A stretch of DNA of 64,000 bases. Origin: Cryptomeria japonica. Lineage: Eukaryota > Streptophyta > Pinopsida > Cupressales > Cupressaceae. The stretch spans positions 401,218,939 to 401,282,938 of the forward strand of contig NC_081406.1 of assembly GCF_030272615.1 (NCBI RefSeq), read 5' to 3'. Numbering within the stretch: position 1 is the stretch's first letter; each line of letters starts with the position of its first letter. Positions 57,570 to 64,000 of this stretch are shown here, one piece after another. The position numbers were made by a program, and so were the translations under genes. The notes under the pieces were generated by a model. It searched no databases. It saw nothing but the letters and a program-made list of their open reading frames with translations, and was not told where the DNA came from.

Positions 57570-60500
57570 TCAACCTTGTAACTGGGTGGTTACAATTTGA
57601 AAAAGATCTCCCAAAATCAAATTTATACTATCCATAAACTTTTTGCTATCCTTTATTGTTGTCTTTGTTCTCTTCACTGTACCGGTGAGATGTTGCAAAT
57701 GCTCTATCGGTGTTTTCTTTCCCTGTATTAGTGCCTCAGATACTTCCTTTCATAGTGATGCTAGATAGTCCAATCTTGGACTTAGTTTTGATCTCAAATG
57801 CTTTGCCTTATTCACTATTCTTTCTTTCTCTCTTTCCAATTTAAGTAATTCTTCTTCAAAATTTGTTATCTTCTCCTCAAAAACTGATAGTGTATCCGGT
57901 GAGTTAACAAAATTATCTGCAAGTTTATTGATCTCATCCTGTACCTTGCTCATCTTCTTGTCTATATCTACAGTCAAAAAGTTTGTTTTACAGGTATCTT
58001 TGTACAAAATTTTGTATTCTTTCAATAAATTACATAATTCTGGTAGAAGTGTGTCAAAATCTCTGTTACACTTCTTTATTTGCTCATCAAAGAATTTATG
58101 TTTTTCAACTTCTACTTTATCCTTCAATGACTCTTCCTTTATTTTCTCAATGTTTTCTATGATATATTTACATAGTGTATCAAGTTGTCCTAAAGAATCT
58201 TTATTGTCTATATTACAGTTAGGAGCAATTACCTTCAAAATTGATATGGTATCATCAATTGCCTTGTAAGCTTGTGAGCTACAGTCGGTTATCTTTTTGA
58301 TTGAATCTAATAGTACCTCAGTCATATTATTTGATTTGAAGCCTAATGATGAATCAACAATCTGAGTACCGATGGAAGTAACCAAGCTTGTGTTGACCTC
58401 TGGTAGGTCTGTTTGTGTTTGCATTTCTTTAAGCAATGGTTTTTCTACTTCAATAGTTGCCGGTGGCACTGTTTCCTTATGTTCCTGTTCCGGTGTTTGT
58501 TGTTCCTGTTCCGGAGCCTTTAGCTCTGTTTGTTTCTATGTTTGTTGTATTGCCTCAGTTTGAGTCTGAGTCTCTACCTTTTTCTCTTTGTCTTCTCCCA
58601 GTTTCTCCTGTGTGTTATCAGTTTCCTCAGCTACCAGAGGCCCACTAGCCATATTAGTCTTATCAGTTGTATCTTTTTCTACCACTATGTTGATCTTTTG
58701 AGTATCAACATCCATAGTATATAAGACTTCAGGATTACGATTATCATCCTCTACATCCATACTCTCAACTGCTGGTTGATCTTCTGTAGCTGTTGTTTTT
58801 ACCGATGGAGTAATTAAAGTAGGTGGGGGTAAGTTGTCTCTAACCTTGATACTAGGTGGTCCACCAACTTTACCTTTAACCTTGTCTCTATCTTTATGAT
58901 AAACTTTTATAGGTTTCATCTTCCTGTACTCTTCTTGTTTTTCTTTCTCAACTAGGAATATATCCCATCCATTTTCTGTCTCCTCGGTCACCTCATTAAT
59001 TCTTCCAACCATTAAAGAAATGTGTCGGTGTGTAGTAGAAAATACTAACCGGTTGGCTTGAGCAATTAGGTCATCAATTTCTTTGGGTGAGTTTACTAGA
59101 TATACAACAAGTAGCTTTTCAATATTTATTTTCTTGTCCAGTTCTATTACTGCTTGACTTCTTGCTTCTAGTCTTTTAAATAGTTCATCTGGAATTTCAT
59201 TGACTACTTCCATAAAAAACTTCTTATACATATCCATATGCAATATAACACTATTTTCAACTTGTTATTTTTCATCAACTGTTAAGGTGTCATATATTTT
59301 CTCTATGTTCTTCAATTTACCTTCCTCTATAATTTCATTCAACAGTATATCAAGAGGGGCCAAGTCTTTGTTTATCCTCTTCTTCTTTTTGGGTGTCAGT
59401 TTCTTCTTCTTTGGTGTAGCCTTTCTTACTGGAGATCTCACTGCTTGTTGTTTTTGTCTTGTCCTCCTAGGTGAGGGTGTGGTTGCCAGTGAGGGATCTC
59501 TTTTCCTTACAACTCTTTTGAAAGTTGCAGGCATGTCACCCTCCGAAGAAGTACCTACCGGTGATAGGTGAGTTTCGGGTTGTGGAGCTGCTAACTCATC
59601 CTCTGTTATACCGGTTTTCTTCAACACATCTTCTTTGATGGCTTTTGCTTGTCTGGAACCTTTCCTTACAACTGCCTCAACCTTTTTCACTCTTTTCTTT
59701 GATTGTATTTGTCTTTCAATATTTTCTGCACTACCAAATATTTCTTCCTTAGGTTCTCTGGGGGCTTCCAGAAGTGCTTTAGCATATGTTTCAATTATAT
59801 GATCATCTATTTCATAGCCCATCTCGGTTACCCAAACTATCCTAGGGATGACTGCTTCCATCTAGATTTCATCTTTCTTGATTACAAAGCATATTTCATC
59901 TTTGTATTTGTCGACAATCTTTTGTGATAACCTGATTCTTTTATTCATTTTGGCCTTTAATGCTTAAAAAAAGTCATGAATATTGTTTTCCTTGTTTTCT
60001 CCCATGTTATTGAATAGTTTTGTTAACTGTTTACCTACCGGTATATCATAACCAAGTTCTTTGTAGCCTATATCAGGAACCTATTTTGTTATATGTAGCA
60101 TCAGACATACTAATAGATTTCCAAATCTGAAAGTTCCTTTCTTGTCCTTCTTAATCTTTCCGAGGTTGTCAATTAATTCATCCTTTAACCACTCACATAT
60201 ATCAATCTTTGCATTATCTGTGACCATATCATAAGCACTCTTAATGCATAAACTTGAAACTGAATTGAGTCTATTTGCATGAGTAGCTTTATACCCTAAT
60301 ATCATGCTAATAAATCTCACATTAATATCTATTACATCATTAACTCTTAGGGACCTCTTGTCTAATGTTGCACCATTTAGGTTTGTAACTAGGTCATTGG
60401 ATACCTTCTTGGTTTTATCTGGCCTTTTATCGGTGGTCGGTAACCCTGTGACAGCTTTCACAGCTTCCTTAGTGGTTTTGTGGACTGCATCTAACCAGAA

Positions 60501-60869
60501 AAATTCACCATGTACCCTGCTTAAGACTATCCTAATCACAGCCTTGGGAAATTCAGGAATGCTAAGGATCTTTGTAAATCCTAGGGTTTCAATAATCTTG
60601 TGTTCATCTTTTATATTGCCGGTTTTATCACATATCATAGTTTTAAACATGGTTTTAATCTCTTCATCTCCTAGTTCCTTAATGTTGCAGTGGATGTACA
60701 TTCTGGGGTCTTCAGCATAAACAACTCCCTTAGGAATTTGAGAAAAAGCACCTAAGGTATCATCTTTCTTTGCTACCTCAGGAACTAACTAAAATATGAG
60801 CCTAGGTCTTTTTATCACTTCAACAATAGTAGGGTTTGCTATATATTCAATTGTAGAGGTGAATGCCAT
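57570..60869 (-). pseudogene. ORF2 of element E', unrecognised 1,100-codon protein
   Basis: From an ATG at 60869 to 57570 the reading stays in one frame: open segments 60701-60081, 59861-59265, 59243-58536 and 58469-57750 are all in phase. Only about seven stops interrupt it. The N-terminal ~270 residues are globular and best conserved with E (DPRMYIHCNIKELGDEE, RSLRVNDVIDINVRFISMIL, CEWLKDELIDNLGKIKKDKK). The middle is basic (SPVRKATPKKKKLTPKKKKR). Then come a block with EIDDLIAQANRLVF, an acidic Thr/Gln/Glu-rich stretch and a coiled-coil C-terminus (FEEKITNFEEELLKLEREKE). No zinc finger, protease, integrase or RT motif is present. Two diverged copies keep its length, which suggests past selection. 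Function is unknown; a chromatin- or nucleus-directed role is only a guess from the basic region. Confidence 0.72.
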
Positions 60870-61170
60870 GATTAAATACCTTTTACTGCCTTTAGGATGG
60901 ATGATTGCTTGGAGTGTTCTTGCTTCTTGCTCGAAATGCCTTAGCTCGAAAACTTCGCGCTCTTCGTAGGTTTGAAATCTCGGTGAAGTGAAATGGAGCC
61001 AAAACCTTGATTTTATAGTATCTTTTCACCATCTACCACATTAATTGCATGTCGGTTAAGTATTCACTTAACATTATTTGCCGGTAATAAGTAATTTCCA
61101 ACTTTTTATCTCTAACTGAGGGAATAATAGCACGTGTCATTAGATTGCCAAACCCTCAAAGAAACTTTCT

Positions 61171-62327
61171 TCAATTAGATGAAGAACTTCCTGTTAGTGG
61201 AGCACTGCTCGGTCCTTCTGGTGATGCATCACTCTGTCCTACTGGTGAAGCATTGGTTTGTTCTACCGGTGGAGGAGTATTCCCAATATTTAGATCATCT
61301 TTTCTAATCCATTGTTTTGAGAATTCTTGCTTAACCTCTTCAACTTTTTCTTTACCTTTCAAGTTATAAATTTTGTTGTCTACTGGTGTTCCTTAAATTC
61401 TACAGAATTTAGCAATATGCCCAATCTTGTTACATGCATAACAAGTTACATTATTTTTTTGAATAGCTTTCCCATAACCTATGCCGGTTTGTGTTCTACA
61501 TTGATTAGATAAATGTCCAAATCTTCCACAAACATAACATCTCACATTCATCCTATAGTTTTTAGAGTTGTGACCTACTTTGTTGCATTTAGAACATTGA
61601 CTGGTGGGTGTGTTGATATTCTGATAATTTCTAGATCTACATTAATTTTCTCTATGACCATACTTATTACAGTTAAAGCATTTTCCATTTAATTTATAAG
61701 CATTAGGTTGTCTTACCGGTTTGCTATGATCCTGAGTATTTGTAGTACCGGAGCTTTCACCAACTTCAAAGCCAATTCTAGAAGTGTCACCTTTAGGTTT
61801 TTGATTCTTCAATAAGGTGCCAAGTTCCTCTGAGCTTTTCTTGAATTTTCTTTATGTTGATTTGCAGTTTCTAGATCTCTTTCTAAGACTTCTTTTTGTC
61901 TCATCAGTTCATTTGAGTCATTCTGAGTATGCATCAAATCTGTCTTCAACATGTCATTTTCATAGCTAAGTCTTGTGTTCTCATTTGCTGCATCACTTAG
62001 TCTTCTAGTCAATTCTTCTTCATTCTTCTTCCTATCCTCAATCTCTTTGCAAAATCTCATAATCATATCTTGCATCTCATTCTTTGTTGTCATGTTCTCT
62101 TGTTTCAACTTGCTGATCATATCATTAAGTGATTCCTTTTCATCATTCTCATTTTGCAATTTTTCACAAAGTTCTCTTCTCTTATTTCTTGCAACAGTAA
62201 AATTTTCTTGAAGTGCCTAAATGATATCCTGAGCTGCCCTTAAATCATCTTCTAGTTTGATATTTTTCAATTTCTCTGCATCATAGTCTGAAAGAGCTCT
62301 TTCTAGTTGCTTCATCAGATTTTCCAT
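61171..62327 (-). pseudogene. ORF1 of element E', coiled-coil CCHC Gag-like protein
   Basis: Starts at an ATG at 62327. The coiled coil (MISKLKQENMTTKNEMQDM) is open at 62159-61809. A frameshift near 61815 and stops break the knuckle region (61690-61400), but the other frame shows CFNCNKYGHRE, a second knuckle with its first Cys kept and its last changed to Tyr, CYVCGRFGHLSNQC and CYACNKIGHIAKFC. E lost a different Cys of the second knuckle, so the ancestor had four. The tail at 61362-61171 contains repeated SPV/SPEG. Confidence 0.72.
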
Positions 62328-62384
62328 CTTTACCAGTGTCAAGATCTTCCTCAAGCTATTAGGATTTTGAAAATAGAGGACCAA

Positions 62385-62396
62385 TCTCTGATACCA
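62385..62396 (-). other. Primer-binding site of element E'
   Basis: Minus strand 'tggtatcagaga', initiator-Met-tRNA type with the last base changed, two bases from the LTR. Confidence 0.88.
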
Positions 62397-62398
62397 AT

Positions 62399-63193
62399 TG
62401 TTAGGAATCCCACATATACTAAGAGGGGGGGTGAATCAGTATCTAACCGATGTTTAGAATTTCTTAACTTAAAACATGCAGAACATAATATAATAGTGTA
62501 CTGGTATGCAAGAAATAATGCAATAAATAGAATCAAGAACATCCACATGAAAAGCACACCATAACACAAGGTTTTAACAAGGAAACCCGGTGTGGGAAAA
62601 ACCTTGGTAGGATTTGTGACCCACAATATTCACTCACTAGCTAATAAGAGAATATTCCTTACAATAGGGGCCTGCACATGCAGGAAGGCCAACTGCCTAG
62701 AGCTCACTGCTCAATGGGAAGTCTCACTGACTTACAATGAGGATTATACAAATCCAATATCTTGTACTGCTTTATAATAGCATTTTCAATGCCTGATCCA
62801 GTACCGGCTACTACTCTGTTGCTTACATAAACCCCTTAACCTATATTTTGCATAATAGGTCTGCCTAATATTTTTCCCTAATGCTTACATCTCCTATCTC
62901 AAAGGTCTACAATGATCTCTTTTATATATAAGAGTCATTTTACAATTTGCCAAGTTGGCTTACAAAGTTTTTCAATAATAAACAAAATATAATATAACAA
63001 AATCCTATCGGCCTCTATGCCGGTATACTTCCTTTCTTCTGTGCCAGTGCCGATGTCCTGAGTGCCGGTGTAGAGTGTGATCTGCTAATGCCGGTATAAT
63101 GCCTTTGCCGATGCCATAGGATTGCAAGGTTGCCATCAATGACAAAACCTTCAATCACATGCAATGTCTCATTGGAGTGTGCATATGCCAACA
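62399..63193 (-). repeat. 5' LTR of element E'
   Basis: 795 bp, 'tgttaggaatcccac' to 'catatgccaaca' on the plus strand. The right flank resumes element H with 'tgatgg'. Confidence 0.92.
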
Positions 63194-63837
63194 TGATGGT
63201 CATCCATTAGGAGAACCAAACTAGTTTGTGGAAGGTATTCAGTCAAATAGGTCTAATAGCCCTATTAGGTCTGTTAGTGTAGTATCGGTTGGGATATCTG
63301 CAAGTTGATTCGGTACTGGAAACTAAGATATTGTTTAGAACTCCCAAAATAGTATCTAAAAATATAATTTTTTGCCTAAAACCTCAGGGTGTCAAAATTT
63401 ATGACCCAATTCCTTCAAAAGGAGACCTAATAACAACCGGTTCTATTTGTGGGTAAGTAAGTCAAAATTGATATTTTGGTGGATCTAAACTATGAAATCT
63501 TGTTTCATTTGTGTTAAAGTGTTGTGAGAACACCCCTCTAAGGATTGTTGTGCTGAATTGGTCAAGTGGGCCATTCAAACCCTAAAGCCTAGTAGTAGCC
63601 CACTCATGTATGCAAGGGTGTGTGTAGTCACATAAGAATTTGAGAAGTGTTAGTTGTTTGTAAGTGAACATAGAGGAGCCTTTGGGTTTTCGAAGGTGTT
63701 TTTTGGTGTCATTGAACCATTTCTTGACTTGGTGTTATGTAAGGATCTTTGGGATCAGATATTACTAGTTGAGTTTGTGTGCCTTAGAGGTTGGCTGGTT
63801 CAAGGTTACCTCCTTCCGGTCTATTGCCTCTTCATCA

Positions 63838-64000
63838 GAAGGCTCCTTGTGCTCCAAAAACCAACTCTTAGATTCTTAGATCCGAGAGATAGTTCTTAGT
63901 TCTTAGTTTTCTTCAAATGAAGAAAGAGAACTCTTATGTATGAAACCCTAGATCTTAATTTTGACTTAATTTCATCTTTAGGCTGACCTAGGAATTAAAT
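63838..64000 (-). repeat. 5' LTR of element G, second part
   Basis: After the GAAGG duplication, 'ctccttgtgctccaaaaacc' and the following 120 bases match 48841-48965 in the other G LTR. It continues beyond the window. Confidence 0.82.

Larger units (their letters stand above)
56573..63193 (-). mobile_element. Element E': second copy of the two-ORF non-autonomous copia family
   Basis: 6,621 bp with two 795-bp LTRs, an initiator-Met-type primer site, ORF1 (62327-61171), ORF2 (60869-57570) and two polypurine tracts. The flanks TTATG (56568-56572) and TGATG (63194-63198) are a 5-bp target duplication with one change. The LTRs differ by only a few percent by eye, so it is younger than G. No polymerase is visible. 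It is the better-preserved copy of the family. Confidence 0.88.
55601..63837 (+). mobile_element. Element H: LTR-like insertion in the G LTR, holding E'
   Basis: Bounded by GAAGG at 55596-55600 and 63838-63842, with ends 'tggtgtagg' and 'cttcatca' (TGGTG/CATCA). Without E' it is about 1.6 kb. It has a TATA-like 'ctataaatag' near 56190 and no domain I recognise. An internal 'ttttgggggagta' followed by 'tgttagtc' (55875-55895) looks like a copia polypurine tract and LTR start, so it could instead be a truncated copia 3' end. A solo LTR is the simplest reading. Strand is arbitrary. Confidence 0.5.
47786..64000 (-). mobile_element. Element G: gypsy-like element with repetitive ORF, running off the window
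   Basis: Minus-strand element inserted in F. The 3' LTR is 47786-49474, the internal region 49475-54543, and the 5' LTR starts at 54544 and continues after insertion H at 63838, past the window end. It has a primer-binding site and a protease remnant but no RT or integrase motif that I can find. The left flank 'agagt' is the expected target copy; the other is outside. The two LTRs differ by more than those of B or E', so G looks older. Confidence 0.75.

Noticed and set aside
1-64000. tRNA, rRNA or intact host genes
   Set aside because: I found no sequence with the expected conserved features. Met-tRNA-like stretches are primer-binding sites only 12 bases long.

Overview
This is plant nuclear DNA made almost entirely of nested, decayed LTR retrotransposons. 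I found no intact host gene, tRNA, rRNA or CRISPR array. The evidence is Ty3/gypsy and Ty1/copia coding remnants, LTR ends of the TG...CA type with 5-bp target-site duplications, primer-binding sites (one class complementary to the initiator Met-tRNA), polypurine tracts and plant mobile domain (PMD) sequences. The old, deeply nested, AT-rich structure suggests a gymnosperm, probably a conifer. That is inference; the species cannot be read from the sequence.

Layout. Element D (1-3737, +) is the 3' part of a gypsy element with its 3' LTR. Element A (+) is the gypsy host of the left half: RT/RNase H at 3756-5094, then after an interruption RNase H/integrase at 18292-19837 and an extra post-integrase ORF at 20658-22722. 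A is split by element B (5542-18291, +). B has two LTRs, a primer site, one long Ser/Pro/Gln-rich ORF, no polymerase, and a PMD gene on the antisense strand. The B insertion is flanked by a 236-bp direct duplication and an inverted piece of B itself, a junction that ordinary integration does not explain.

A is split again at 22723 by element C (-), a gypsy element with gag, protease and the integrase C-terminus but with its RT/RNase H/integrase core deleted. C also carries a PMD gene on its antisense strand. C holds a B-family solo LTR (29000-30553, TSD GGTAC) and a 1.63-kb retroposed segment (31208-32838, 14-bp TSD) with a 396-codon ORF.

The right half is copia-rich. E (34151-40709, -) and E' (56573-63193, -) are two diverged copies of one non-autonomous family: LTRs of 0.77-0.8 kb, a Met-tRNA primer site, ORF1 (about 370 codons, coiled coil plus CCHC knuckles), ORF2 (about 1,100 codons, unrecognised) and no polymerase. 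F (40713-47785, +) is a conventional copia element with related LTR ends and leader; its 5' LTR holds a 4.07-kb solo-LTR-like insertion. F is cut by G (47786 to beyond the window, -), a gypsy-like element with a repetitive 700-codon ORF and a protease remnant. G's 5' LTR holds insertion H (55601-63837), and H holds E'. The inferred nest A > C > F > G > H > E' is six levels deep.

The best candidates for something undescribed are the E/E' family, the antisense PMD genes in B and C, and a small hairpin shared by B, C and D.
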